DNA of 64,000 nucleotides from Whitmania pigra (lineage: Eukaryota; Annelida; Clitellata; Hirudinida; Haemopidae), in the NCBI GenBank assembly GCA_021613335.1, contig JAJTWR010000308.1, positions 578,501-642,500 of the forward strand, in the 5' to 3' direction. The notes under the pieces were generated by a model that saw nothing but the letters and a program-made list of their open reading frames with translations, searched no databases and was not told the DNA's origin. The position numbers and the translations under genes are program-made. Each line of letters begins with the position of its first letter. The first letter of the stretch is position 1. Of this stretch, positions 13,101 to 26,026 are shown piece by piece.

Positions 13101-16100
13101 GGAGATTTACAACGACACCGTGTAAACTTTGAACAAAGTGTTAAGGAAAATCTCATAAGTTTTCAAATGATTGCTCTCTCCTCCACGTATGAAAGTTATG
13201 ACTTATGGGCCAATTTAAAATGGGAACAACTATTGAGTCTTAAGGACGACTGGAGAGTTTATTTGAGCAGACGAGAGTTTATGAAATATGTTATTAAACA
13301 ATTTCTTTTGGACGAACCGATCATTAGTAGCTTTATACAAACGGCTTATCTCTCGAGGGCCGCTTATCATCCATTGATCTGTTTTATTAGTTGGAAGAAA
13401 AGTTAGATGAAAACAATAATTAATTAAAAATCAACGACCAACCTCGAATTTTCCAGAGACTCTGAGAGTGGTGAAAGATCATGGATGCCGTTAGATGAAA
13501 TGGAGGTCGGATGGCCGAGGCTGAAGTTGTGCGGGAATATACCGGATGGATGGAACCAGGAAAGTGGAGAACTCGTCAGCGTGGGTGGAGAGTAAGGACT
13601 GTGCAGGGGACCAGACGGACCAGTTCTGAAATGAATCACGGCGAGTCATCACCTCTTTAATCGAGTCCTGACCGATTAACTGACGCTGACGTCATAGCGC
13701 CCGTGTGACTGGTTATGAAGCAGTCAATAAATAAGGAACAAACACTGAGCATGCAGAAAGACGGCTCAACGATTTGAGATTGTAGCTCTAAGGGAGTGTA
13801 ATTCGGTCAAAATGCTCCCAAATTAGAGCTGAATGCGACTAATAAATAAACAAATTAGTCTTTTTTTTTTATTTTACAACATTTCCAACACTTCAGATGA
13901 CATGGCATTAAATTATGACTCTTAAGTGAACATCGTAACAGCCGACAGTAATTAAAGCAAAATGTCATCCTTAATTCAGCCAGTAGTACGTACCTCAAAG
14001 CCTAAATAGCTTAATGCATAATTGCGTAAATGCTTGGTGAATGTGGAAATTCGTAACACACTCATAACACATTTTCCTCCATTGTTATTGTGCGAGCAAC
14101 CTGCTATTTGACAACCAGTAAAAAAAATGCGTGCGTTTGTGCTGGCTTGAGAAAATATCAAAATCCTAAGGAACATCATAAAGGCTTCTATAAACAGACT
14201 TTCTCGCTTAAAAAGAAAAAAAATCTCCTAAAATTTACAGCACAGGGTTTCTTCACTTAAAACTGAAAGGAATAATTCACAACTTGGATGAACCCATGAA
14301 ACGGTTTAAACCATCGCATAAATATAAATATCAGTATTTTCGAGAACACAACTACAGAACAAGGATGGAGCATTCTAAATGATCCAGCAAAAAGCATCTT
14401 TGATCAGGCCGGGTAATATATACCAAATCTTTCCCCTGGAATAGCATGAAATACTCTGAGGGGCCTTAAATTAAACTGGTTAGCAGATGAAAGGCCTTCT
14501 TATCATTAGACAAAACTTGTATGTCACCGGAAAAAAGGACAGGAATAATGCATGAATACGGAGTTTTCTTTTATAAGAATTTATTCTTAAAAACGGTTCT
14601 AAACGTAATATCTACTCGAATCTCATTAATTATTTCATGAAATTAATAACGCGCCTCGTTACGCTTATCTGAAAATGCATTCAAAATCGCTACATTTTCA
14701 CGACTAAAAAACAAACTAATTTTCATAAATTCTTGAAAGCTTTTCATTGCAATACAAAGCTCTCCGGTTTTCGCTGGCGTCGATTTAAAAACTCCCTACC
14801 GAGGTTTAAGAAAGGCGATCAGAAACATGGCGAAACATGACAACTCACACAAAAAACTGGAGGAGACGAGGGCATTTAAACATGAGAAAAACCAACAGCA
14901 GTTGTACACCAGTGTCGAACGACGATTTACACGAGATGAAAAGCGGCGACCCAATCAATTTTTAATGAGACAATCAAGTTGAAGTTTGTCATGAAGGAGG
15001 CTGAAGATATTTTCGTAACAATGAAGTCATTAAATAATTCTAATACTCATCACGCAGCAATTAATAAGACATCAAAAATTAGACTAAAATTAGCGAGAAA
15101 CAATTTAGGGACCAATTTTTTTTTTTAATTTTGATAACCAACTGCTGACGACGTTGTCTGGACGAATTCGAGCATTTTCCTAGGATCGCCTCAAAATGTA
15201 AAGCATGTAATTGCATTAAAATATCACGAGTAAAAGAGCTCAAATGGACATTGATGCTGGAAAGCAAGGGTGGTAAGTTGAAGAGAATCCTGAAGGAGAC
15301 GTGACCAGGCTGAGCATTAGATCGACCCAAGTAATTTGTAACGCTCGTCTTCTAATCCTGATTGGTGAACTTGAGCGAGTAGCGGCCATTTGAAAGTAAT
15401 CGTCATAACATACTCCTGTCCTCAGACGATTACAGAGGAGGGGTGAAAATAATTTCAATCTATCCACTCGTCGTCCATTAAGTTACAAGGCTCAGAAGAG
15501 AATGGAAATGATCGAACGCATCCTCACCTGAGACGTCGCACACGTGGGTGGGTTATTACTCTCTTCTTCTTCTGTTTTTTTTTACTGGACATATTTGCAC
15601 TCGACTCGGTGCACACTTCTGTGCTCATTCGCATTTCATTGACACGACATGAATCAGTCAAATCAACAATATTGAATCCGACAGACATGAAGAAGGAATA
15701 CGTTTCTAAAGCTCCGAGCAGATATCACGCTAAATGATGAATATCACTCGAGGGAGAAGACGCCGTCGCTCAGAATGTCATCAAATATTCACACTTAACT
15801 AGCATCACCCAGGATTTCAGACGCATAGATTTCAATTGATTAGAGACTCGAATGAAACGTAACAAACGCTTCGAGCTGACACGGCCGCGTAAGAATCGAC
15901 CGATGGTGATTGCTGATCGACGAGTCTTGCGTTCGACTCCCGAGAGTGGATGCACACATGGGTCCCTATCACGCACGACCGACGGTTCGGACCATGTCGT
16001 GTTAAACGTGCGACAAATGGAGCTTCATCAGACAACTGACGGCTCCAAGAATAAGGGGTCAAACAGGTAGAACACATGGGTGCGTATATTAGCGGAATCC

Positions 16101-19100
16101 CTAATGACCATAATCGGCAGTTCGTTTTACAGATGAAGCAAAAAAGTGTTTTTAACCAGGAGAGGTGGAAAAAAAGCAAATGAAACAAAAAAAAAACAAG
16201 AACTCACAAATGTGAAAACTCTCCACCGGAGTAGAGATGACTGGGTGATGGAGGGGGTAGTCCGTACAGTGGAGGTCGTGGCAAACCTGCATTAAAAAAA
16301 AAAAGAAACAAAATTAACGACTTCAGGTTACAGCACGAGCTTCCCTTCTCGTTCACAACTTAACGTGTTCCGATGATTGAAAAGGAGCACAAACAACATG
16401 AAAACAAGAGAAGGAGATTGATGCATTGATGTAGCGATGCATTGATGGTCAGGCACGTTTGACGGACAACTCTCCAGATTTGCAGCTTATCTTAATTACA
16501 TAGAACGGAAAAATATCTAAAAACTGTCAGTTTACAATTATCTCCTTGGAAGGCAAACCCTTGACCGTGGTCATTTAACTGCCGGCGACCAAATTCTCCT
16601 TAATCTCCAAATGAATGGCCAATAGGCGGACGTTATTAGGCTCACAAAACGTTTATGAATTTAAGAACAACAAGATCATTAAAGGAATATTACTTCGGGA
16701 TAATTAACGATCCTAGCTGAGTGGAGTCTCTCTCATCTAATTCGCTAAAACCAACTGGACTCTCAAGAATAGGGACCCCGCTGGCTGCTTTCTTGTTTTG
16801 TACTCGGGAATTTATTACTTGCTCCTTATCTTGTATTTCAATTCCATCTGAAATTATAATTTTCTCGAGGTTCGCCACCACACGCTGAGGAGTATCGAAT
16901 TTTTCTTTTCCAATGGTTCTACAAGTTAGTGCTTTCTCGTGCTAGGGAAGAAGAGAGGGGTACATAAAAGCGAACACCTCGTTTGCTAAGACTCTTCTTC
17001 ATATTATTATCATTATTATTAGTAGTATTACTATTATTATTATTAAATTTATTATTATTAGCCCAAGTTAACTAACGGGAATAACCAGACCTAGTTGTAC
17101 GACACCCTCAAATCGTCATCGACCAAGTGAGGGTTCAGCTCATGAGGCTCCACGAGTTGATAAGCAATCGTGAGTTATTTGTAAGCCCATCAGGTCTCAC
17201 GAGATCTGAAGCTCAAGTCGACGTGCAGAGACGAACGATAGGAGTGCACGACGTGAGCGAACGAATTATTAATTCCGAGTGATGATGACGATGACGAAGA
17301 TGATAATAACGACGATGATGATGATGACGAAGATGATAATAACGACGATGATGATGATGACGAAGATGATAATAACGAAGATGATGATGATGACGATGAC
17401 GAAGATGATAATAACGACGATGATGATGATGATGACGATGATGATGATGACGATGATGATGACGACGACGACGACGACGAAGATAGTGATAAAGCATCGT
17501 CGATTCGATAAATAACAAAACAAGCGAGATGCTAAGTCGATGATACTTTGACGGGCCACTCAAACAGATACCAGGTACTGAGCTCGTTCTACAGGATGAG
17601 TTGCGAACAGTGATTTACAAGGCGCTAATACATCACCGAGAGCTCGTGGAAAGCATCAACGGGATATAAAAACAATCTGACCTGTCTTCAGATCAATGTG
17701 AAGGGGTGGTATGCCCATGTGCGCCGGCGGAGGGCTTGAGACCGATTCATTGCCGTACATGAAGAAACCCAGGCCTGGCGGTGGTGGTGGAAAGATCTTG
17801 TTCTGTAGGTGAATTCAAACGTATTTATAATTTACATTCAATTTAGTTTTCTACGTTCATGTAAACGTGCCATAAAATGAGAAGAAAATAAGAAGATGAA
17901 ATCGCAAAACGGATTGGAATTGGATTCGAGTTTGAAAATATTTCCCGTCCAGGTTGAACGATGAATCGATGCACTGGAAAATGCCACGGTGCTTGCTCTC
18001 TACGCGATGTTACGGAGATCTCATCATAAGAACTTGAATTAATTATGCAAATGAAAATACATGTAAAGCTAGGAATCCAATGAATATCATTATCTTTATT
18101 ATCACTTTTTGATTTCACCGAAACCTTAACTCATTGCCTTAAACACGCATCGCATGCTTAGCTCTGGCTTCTGACCGATCAGAATAAGGATCACAAGCAC
18201 TCTAAAGATGCCCTCTGAAAGTGGAGTTAGAACTGAAACTTATGGGCTAGAAAATCCGGAAAAATCATGTTCATTCAGGAAGTATTTTAAGAGATAAAAA
18301 AAATGCTCTCGAGGCAAGAGGATATACATAAATGAGCGAACGCAAGCAGCCAATAATGATAATAATAATAATTAGTAACTTTCACTTGTCAGGAGTTGTT
18401 GCTTATTACAGCTCAGTATAAGGAATTAATTGCTTCAAAGTAAATAGCCAACCATTGTCATATTCAGCTCAGAAACATTTCCTGTTCTTATTCACTCGAT
18501 CCTTACAATAACGTCCTCTATTGAAAAACTGATGAAAGAGGAGAGCATCTGATAAGCAGTTTCATCCTGGAAATTCAATGTTCAGATCGAGATGAGCCAC
18601 TTCAGAGGAAGCTCTTGAAAGATGTCAAATTTAAAACTTTATAGTGCAGCAGATGTCTAATTAATCTCGCTAGTGAAACAATGCTGGCTGGGAAATTTGT
18701 TTGGACAACACTCCACTTTCCACAGGAGAAAGACCAATTTCAAGTTTGAAAAACATCGCTCCTTCGGACTGAGAAGACGTCAAACTTACCTCGAGACGCG
18801 GATTACAAACGACTTCATAAACAACACACGGATCTCTAACTTAACTCAAACGTAGGCTCGTACGAATTTACAAATGCTGCCTTATCAAATCTTTATTAGA
18901 CCATCATAAAAACACGCTTTTCTTGGCACATCAACGTACATAATGTGCAGACTGCGGATGTACAATTTACGCGAACAAAGATACTTTTTTTTATCAGAAT
19001 TTAAAATAACATTAAAGAAATCGTTTGGCAGAATCATAGGAAACTTTTCGACCAAGATGCACCTAATTTTTGCACGTTCGTTCGACTGCATCCCCCCAAT

Positions 19101-20464
19101 TAGAACATCAAAGGAGAGCACCAATCCGAAACATTTAATCCATTAAATGTTTTGGTCAGGGTTCAACTAAAAATCTTCGGCGAAAAAAAATATTATGACA
19201 TTAAATTTGTTTGCATCTTACATTATTAAAGTAACCACACACATGTTCACCTGCGTTCTGTACTTGATTTTTGCAAATTTTGATTTGCAAAAATTGAAAA
19301 CTGGCGAGGTGCAGGTGTCGGATGAGAAGTAAAACGATTTTCAAAACAATTCTTTTAAAATATATAAGCATGTAAATATTTCTGAGGACCTGCTTAAGAA
19401 TTAAACATGACGGATGCAAGTGCGCCAATCAAATTCACATTCGACAGGAAGCAACAAATCGTTTGTTGACCAGTCTCTGCATAAACACAGCAGGTTGATG
19501 CCGACGAAAGGCATGAATGAATTGTTTGTTTACTAAATTACAGATATTACCAATGATTGATCGGCTAACAAGCAACGTTTGTACAGCTCCTAAGTGTTGA
19601 AATTCTTGTGTCAATATGCTCTCATAAAAAAACAACACTTCACTAGAAAATTGATTATCATTTCAACGCTGCTATTTGAAAATCAATTCGTTTGGCATTT
19701 GTTACTTCAAACAGCCATAAATAAAAGACATGAAAAAGCCATTCATCAAGGACTTCACATATCATGTAGACCACATACAAACAGGTATCTCACTAGTGAG
19801 TTTCAAGATGTTGCAAAATGCAAAAGTTATTAATTAAAATGAAGAATGACAAAGACCTCAGATAAGCTTGTTAACAAAGTACTCAGTCTAGAAAATTTTT
19901 TTTACATGCATGATAATTTGAAATCAAACAATTTAATTGGGTGAAATGAAATTTTTCCTGTGAAGAGTAATTTGAGAAATTCAAATCCAGTTGAAAACTC
20001 ACAGTTGATGAGAGTGGAGGAGAACTTGGATAGGGATAAGGTGGTAAGAGTGGGTAACCAAATGGCAGATGGTCCCTCAACAAAAATTCTGGCATTTTCA
20101 CTGAAATAATATTTTGGAATTTGGATGTGTACTTAGGTAAATTGAAAACTCAAGTCATAAACCCACTTCCTGGATTGAATAAATGGTGAAGCTTCTCATC
20201 AGGAGAAAAACAGTTTTGTCCCTCAATGTCTGATGATTTGCCCTGTCCATTTAAAATACATGGTTTAGTGAAATTAAACAATTTTTAAGATGAAATAATT
20301 TAAAATATGCTTGCCTCTTCTGTTTCTGTCAGCAATCCCATTTTTTCTTCATTCAAATTTTCTGACGACCTTTTTTCATCTTCGCCCTCACCTTCATCTT
20401 TATAAACTTTAACTTCATCTGTAGAAGCTAAATCGTCACTGGCCACAGAGCTTGCTTGTGGCAT
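5362..20464 (-). CDS. TCF/LEF HMG-box transcription factor (Wnt effector), 8 exons
   Basis: This is the nuclear DNA-binding partner of beta-catenin in canonical Wnt signalling. The exons joined by phase are 20464-20315, 20242-20167, 20100-20003, 17802-17682, 16286-16208, 13625-13443, 8374-8206 and 5556-5362, giving 356 codons plus stop. Exon 1 begins [12 protein letters not shown] and continues with the acidic DEGEGEDEK stretch, the beta-catenin-binding N terminus. The middle is Pro/Ser-rich ([14 protein letters not shown]). Exons 7 and 8 together encode a full HMG box: [31 protein letters not shown], then [30 protein letters not shown] and a basic KKKKLKR tail. The start at 20464 was chosen over an in-frame ATG at 20539 because family members begin MPQ. 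The protein stops 17 residues after the basic tail with no C-clamp. Intron 1 uses a GC donor. Alternative 3' exons outside the window cannot be excluded. Confidence 0.9.
5557..8205 (-). other. TCF/LEF intron 7, splitting the HMG box
   Basis: This intron separates the GRK and WHAL codons inside the HMG box in phase 0. The donor is AAG/GTGAGA and the acceptor CCGCAG/TGG. It holds an ATT microsatellite near 7014-7154 and AT-rich sequence around 5640-5820. No other gene is visible. Confidence 0.8.
7014..7154. repeat. AAT microsatellite
   Basis: About 140 bp of AAT/ATA units with a few interruptions, inside TCF/LEF intron 7. The tyrosine/leucine frames read through it are artefacts. Confidence 0.95.
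8375..13442 (-). other. TCF/LEF intron 6, no gene seen
   Basis: This is a 5.07-kb AT-rich intron between the Pro/Ser-rich exon and the first HMG exon. The donor, AG/GTTGGT, is weak but joins in phase to TTTTAATACAG. The sequence holds short AT palindromic runs around 8880-8970 and nothing I recognise as coding. Confidence 0.7.
13626..16207 (-). other. TCF/LEF intron 5, no gene seen
   Basis: A 2.6-kb intron between exons 5 and 6, with donor TT/GTGAGT and acceptor TTTCAG. The split codon reads TTA (Leu). Only short open frames without recognisable motifs are present on either strand. Confidence 0.7.
17279..17482. repeat. GAT/GAC compound satellite with a ~33-bp higher-order unit
   Basis: This is a run of GAT, GAC, GAA and AAT triplets. 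A longer period of roughly 33 bp is visible: each block runs gacgaagatgataataac and then a GAC/GAT run. It lies in TCF/LEF intron 4, 3' of the exon at 17682-17802. The poly-Ile, poly-Met and poly-His frames through it are artefacts. Confidence 0.9.
17803..20002 (-). other. TCF/LEF intron 3, no gene seen
   Basis: A 2.2-kb intron with donor ACT/GTGAGT and acceptor CACCTACAG. It joins exon 3, ending LSST, to exon 4, beginning [10 protein letters not shown], in phase 0. I recognise no coding or RNA feature in it. Confidence 0.65.
20313..20314 (-). other. Non-canonical GC splice donor of TCF/LEF intron 1
   Basis: On the minus strand exon 1 ends ACAGAAGAG followed by GCAAGC. This matches a strong donor consensus except for C in place of T at position 2. 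The acceptor is TGGACAG/GGC at 20242. The join keeps the frame, and no GT near the exon end does so as well. GC-AG introns are a known minor class spliced by the major spliceosome. Confidence 0.65.
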
Positions 20465-22000
20465 TTTTGAATCCTCCAAATCCAAATCGATTAAAACGAT
20501 CAGACGATGATGACAACAAACGAGAGTTTCAGAGTTCACTCCTCTCGGGTAAAAGCGCGTTAAATTGAAACATTTCGAGTAGATAGTTCACCAGATGACA
20601 ACCAAATAAAACGTTAGCTCATGTTCAGTTACAAATAAACCGCCAATAAGGTCCGATCGATTCCATGCGCCCGATATCGATGAGATTAGACTAAAAATGT
20701 CAGTTAAATGGCAAAAACTGTTGATTTAAATCGCGTAGCACATCGGGAAGTTTTAAAAACCCGGCCTTGGCGTCGCAGCCCGAGAGTAGTGCTTTGTTAG
20801 ATTCAAACAGTCGACCAATAGAAGCCGGCTTTTCAATGCACACATTCGCGCATCAGCATCTCACGCTGGCTTTCATCTGAAGAAAAGACGATATGGAGAC
20901 AACCTTTTTATCTTTTTCATCTCGCTCCATATAATTCATTACCATCTCGCCTATTTTATATCGATGATTCTCGAGTAAGCAGTCTTGCAGGGGCATTTGA
21001 TGATGGAGCATGTATGGAAATCGACTCCAGCTGCACATCAAAATTTATATTTATGACTTTTAGCATGATGATTGACTCAAACCGATTTTCGTGCTCACCT
21101 AATGGACTTGAACGTTTCAGATCCAAACAGCAGGATTTACTAAGATGAATTAAGAGTTATGTAAGGTGGATACTGTTCGGAATGAGTAATACATAATAGA
21201 CATCAAAGGCGTTGGTAATGCACAAAGTTTTCAATGAGCGATTTGTCTTTTCTGCTATTAAATCTAATTTCAACGTCGAAAACTTTTCGAATATTTGTAA
21301 GATTTACGCATTTACTTCCGAAAAGCACAAAGCTAATACAAAGCACCAATTGACAATTTCTTATCAGTACGAACCCATCAACGGTCTAGCTAATTTTTAA
21401 TCGATGGCTTACCAAAAAGATATCTTTATGTAAAAATTATCTTTGTGATGTTGATCTATTCATATTAATACTCGTCTACCTGTTGGAAAGATGTGCTGAC
21501 TACTGAAAGTTTCGATTCTCTCAAGGAAGTGGCTCAAGCATTGAGTTCTAACAGGACCCTTGAGGAAAATCAAGCGCTGCCTATCATTCCAAGCGAATTT
21601 CCAGAAATAGGTTTATACTCTATTAATTATTCACAATGTGCTTTGAAGGGTTGCAACGCATTAAACTCTTCACTCATCAGAAATATGAATTATTTTTTTA
21701 CGATCCATCAAAAGAATCTCTTAAACAAAATGCAACATCACGTAAGATGAACGTCCGATAATTCACGCAATTATTCATACTTCGTTCGTATGTGTGTTCA
21801 AACATCTCTGAAATATTTTAACTTAAATAAATATAATTACGTATAACAATTCAGACAGACCAAGTCATTTGAAACCAATCATCAAACCAATTTTCAGATT
21901 ATTTGCAATATATTCTCTAAGAATGCAGAAATAAAATGGAGCATGTTTTTCAGTCCAGCACAATAAATTCTGATTAAGTTATAAAGAAATTGGGGAAGGA
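20465..22000. other. Intergenic spacer between TCF/LEF and PTCD1
   Basis: This 1.5-kb stretch lies 5' of TCF/LEF and 3' of PTCD1. It should include the TCF/LEF 5' UTR and promoter and the PTCD1 3' UTR. No TATA box is obvious near the TCF/LEF start. The open frames at 20853-21041 (-) and 21493-21750 (+) resemble nothing I know and have no splice partners. Confidence 0.55.
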
Positions 22001-25000
22001 TTAAGCATCCTCATCAGGAATTTGAGGTGTTGGTTGACTATATATAACTGAGGGGTCAATTTCAGGTTCCAATTCCATGGAAATCAACCACTGCTTATAA
22101 TTCATGAGAAATAATTCAAATCCACAAAGAAATTTTTCTGATTTGAAATGATTAGGAACATTTTTTCCCATTTCCTAGAAAAAATAAAATTAATTTGTAA
22201 AATATAAATATAAAAATCAACATATAGATATTTAAGAAAGTAACCCTGTCAATGCAGGGTAACACTTACAGCCTCCAAGATTTTATTTTTGGTATAATAT
22301 ACAGCTGTTTCAAGTTTTTTCAACAAATTGACATTAGGCCGAATTTGGTTGTCCTTCATGAATTGGATTACTTTTAGATTATATCTGAAGTCCAAGTTAC
22401 TTGCGAATATGAGATTTCCACATATTATAGAATTTGGAAGCTTGTTCATTTTCTTAAATTAAAAATTTCAAAGCATGAACTGTGAACTGTAGACATAATC
22501 TAGCAACAACCAACCATCATATCTTTGAGAAGTTTCATGCCACTATACTCGGTTGAGCATCCCAAAGCAAGACATCCAAATGTCATATCGTTCGGTTGAA
22601 GTTTGTGCTGGACAATCAAATCTAAGACATCCTGAAATGAGAAGTATCGGTTGTAAAGGAAAGCAATATTTCAAAGCAATTCCCACAATTTCTTTGCATT
22701 GATAAGCAGTCTAAACCTTAGCATAAAGATACAATCAGATGAAATAATAATAATAATTAAGGAAATATTCTTAGGAATTTCTCAGTGGAATTGTAATTAA
22801 TTTGATCAATAATTTAAAAGGAATAGCAAGTGACATTACTTTGATGGTAAATCAATGACCAATTTCAAGTAAAATATGATGTTAAACATCAAAATAATGC
22901 ATCTGAGCATAACATGTCATGGAAATGAAAGGTAAACCTTAGCACTTTTATAATCTTTTCTCAAGGATCTTTTCTTGATCAAGACATTGAAGAAGGTCAA
23001 GTCTGGCTTCACAGAATTATTGTCCATGAGCACAAGCAGATTATCTTCTGCTTCCAAACTGGAAGGGATAAGTTCCAACAAGAGACTAAACGTTTTTATT
23101 GTGGGAAGGCAGTTATCTTTCTTCATGTGCAATAAAATGTTCTCTGCACCACCAAGGAGAAGCAATCTGTTTACAGGATCTTTAGGTAGAGACAGTTTCC
23201 AGTTTGCATGAATAGTCATGTCGAACTTTGGATTGAGGATGTTTGGGAAATTTTGCATTAAATTTCCGTCCGGATTTGACAACTGGTTGTTAGAAGCTCG
23301 ATGTTCCTCAATTTGCAACATTTGGTCACCTGGACTTTGGATTTCGTGCAACACATCCTGTTGTTCACCACTGCCAGTTCTTGTAGATGTCTTTGGAATT
23401 TTCTTTGGCTCTTCTGATCCAAAGAGTTTCACATTGTCTTTTGAGATCGATGATGATACCACGCCAAGTAAATCGGCAAAGACGGCTTCATTTCCTATAC
23501 CACAATCTCTAATGCATCTTAGCAACAGATTATAATGATGTTTCTCAAATCGTATTTTTCTTACTCTCATCATTCTCCATAGCTTTAGAAAGAATCACAA
23601 TTTTTGAACAAATTAGAAAGCACAACTGGAATACAATTATCATACCTTGATGCAAAGACTCATTCCAGCCTCTTTGTCAGCTACACAAGCCATTAAAAGA
23701 AATGAATAAGTATCTCCAGACAGTTTCAAGCCCTCATTACGAGCCTCGTCTGCTATTTTGAATGCTGTCTTCACCTCTCCAAGATGAGCAAATGCCTTTG
23801 AAATTGTGAAATAAACAATTTAAAAAACAACGTTTAAGAGTCTACCTAAATGTATTTTCTTTTGCACGACATTGCCTCAAGTATAACATTAAAAATATGA
23901 CAAAAATATTGAAAATTTTAAACATTATTTGATCAAGTTAATCAAAATAGCAAATAGAATTGAAATTCAAAAAGGATTGTATTAAAAAATTATAAATATA
24001 AAAAGTATTATAAGTTATAATATAATATTATATATATTATATCATATTATAATATATATATATATACATATACATAATATACATATATTATATATATGTA
24101 TATATTATATAATATTATAATGCAGCATGTAAGATATTGAACAATACCTTTATCATGGCCTGATGGGCGATGACATTGACTGATATTTCCTTTTCTTTCA
24201 TGAGTTCTCTCAGTCTTTTAGCCCTTTTCAGAGCTTCCTCCTTATTAGGGGAGTTACTGAAACTGTTGAAGATGGCGGTATATGTTGGGTCCGTAGGTTT
24301 TATGCCAAACTCTTTCATCTGCAACAAATCCATTTTATTCATCACACAAATAGCTTCTAAACATTTAACATGTTAAACTTTACATCCTAATGTAAATTAA
24401 TCAAGCTTTAAAGTCTTGGAGGAACCATTCTTTTTCATCAGAACAATCGCAATAACAAGAAATGCATTCCCTTCTGCGATTAAATAACGTGACATCATAA
24501 TATGCTTACTAGTTTCATAGTGAACACTAACCTGATTAAAAAGTTTAAAGGCTTTTTGGTGATGACCAACCCTTCCCAAGATGCCAATGAGAGTTGTGAA
24601 AACATAATTGTTAGGCATGACCCTGTCATCAACCAGCATTTCCTTCTCCAGAACTTGAATTGCTTCATACACCTTAAAACAAATGATGGTTCGACATCTT
24701 TTACTGGAAAGTCAGCATTCATCTAAATTATTTTTCTAGGTCTTGCATATTAAAAAACTGACATTAACTTAAGGTTATTATTCCGTATGTAATGTGATGA
24801 ATAAACACACAATATTTTCAAAAAATTCACAAAATATAATAAATATTCAGCATGTTCATTTAATGAGCAATTCATGTTGTTGTCAATATATTCCAATTAC
24901 CTGCCCTTTTTTTCCTAGCTTTTCAATCTTTCTTCCATACCAGTCTGGTTCATGTTTTCTGAACTCAGTGCTAAGCCTTCGGTGGGGTTCTATTTCACCT

Positions 25001-25372
25001 TCCCTTTCTGCTTCACTAATTATGTAAAAAAAAAAGTAATGAACCTGTTTGCAATAAAGTAAAAACTATTCAAATCAACCATATTTCATCCAAATTTGGT
25101 TTTTCATTATAGCCAGTCAGAGATCCAAAAGTATCTTTCCAGTTCTCCTGTATTGACTTCTCTGCCAGTTCCTGAGGAGATATCTCATCATCTGGATTTA
25201 TAGTCAATTGATGTGTTGTTCCATTTTTTGAGTCCCTCAATGCATAATTCTTTATAGGAATTCTCTTGTTCGACAATGAACAATACTTTAAAACTGCATG
25301 GTTTCTTAATTGTTCTCTACTAATACGACTAAACACTCTAAAACAAAGCATCATGACAAATATGAAGTTCAA
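22001..25372 (-). CDS. PTCD1: PTCD1, mitochondrial pentatricopeptide-repeat protein
   Basis: PTCD1 proteins act in the mitochondrial matrix on leucine tRNAs and 16S rRNA. About nine exons can be followed: 25372-25076, 25013-24902, 24672-24533, ~24319-24148, ~23796-23645, 23575-22937, ~22632-22515, ~22452-22271 and 22174-22001. The N terminus is Arg-rich with almost no acids (MMLCFRVFSRISREQLRNHA), like a mitochondrial presequence. Translation could start at 25372 or at an in-frame ATG at 25354. PTCD1 landmarks follow in order: PDWYGRKIEKLGKKGQ, YVFTTLIGILGRVGHHQKAF, GIKPTDPTYTAIFNS, YSFLLMACVADKEAG, HYNLLLRCIRDCGIG, PDLTFFNVLIKKRSLRKDY and the C-terminal NYKQWLISME. The repeats have the helix-pair PPR pattern, and the low-complexity linker in exon 6 sits where vertebrate PTCD1 has one. 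Introns are short, except the AT-rich one near 24.0 kb. Confidence 0.88.
23820..24120. repeat. AT-rich dinucleotide tract in a PTCD1 intron
   Basis: The intron between PTCD1 exons 4 and 5 is almost entirely A and T. From about 24008 it contains TATATA runs that can fold into long AT hairpins. No coding signal is present. Confidence 0.85.
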
Positions 25373-26026
25373 ATATCGCTCTCGATAAATAAACAGATAG
25401 ACCCAAACATAATAATCATGTTATTAAAATTAAAACGTTTTTGTCCTAACAAGATTTTGCGCTTTATTTTATCTCTTTCTTAAAAAGTTGAACCACAACA
25501 ATTCATTAATTAAGTTAAATACATTAAATGTAATAAATTGATTTGAATGAATATTGAACAATCTTAAACTAAAGATTGTAACAAAAACTGTTGTTTCTGC
25601 AAATCTAATATAGCAGATTAAGTTTTATTACTAATGTTTCAAAATGCAAAACGCTTTCGTCAATAACACTGGTCCAGACGTATTTAAATCTGCCTTAAAA
25701 ACTTTTCTCATTTCAAGTACATAAAGTATTAACAACTACTTCCAAGGCATACTTTCAAAAATTTGACCTTTTTTGAAGTTTGAGAGCGTGCAGGAGATTA
25801 AAATATCGTTTCTTCTGTTGATCTTTAACAGAAGTTTAAAACAAGAATTATCTGATTAACACCTTCCGATCTCACAAGAGATAATATTTAATTATAAAGC
25901 AATATACACAGGTCGTCAGTGTGGGGAGCTCTAAATGTCTTTTTTTTTGAATGACTATTTTCATCACACATTTTGTGTTCTTATATTCTCAAATGTCATT
26001 TAATCCATGGAGATAAAAAAGAGATT

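Noticed and set aside
17213..17563. Overlapping His/Arg-, Ile/Val- and Met/Thr-rich frames
   Set aside because: All are readings of the GAT/GAC satellite in different frames.
21493..21750. 85-residue plus-strand frame between TCF/LEF and PTCD1
   Set aside because: It resembles no family I know and has no supporting splice or promoter signals; kept as non-coding.
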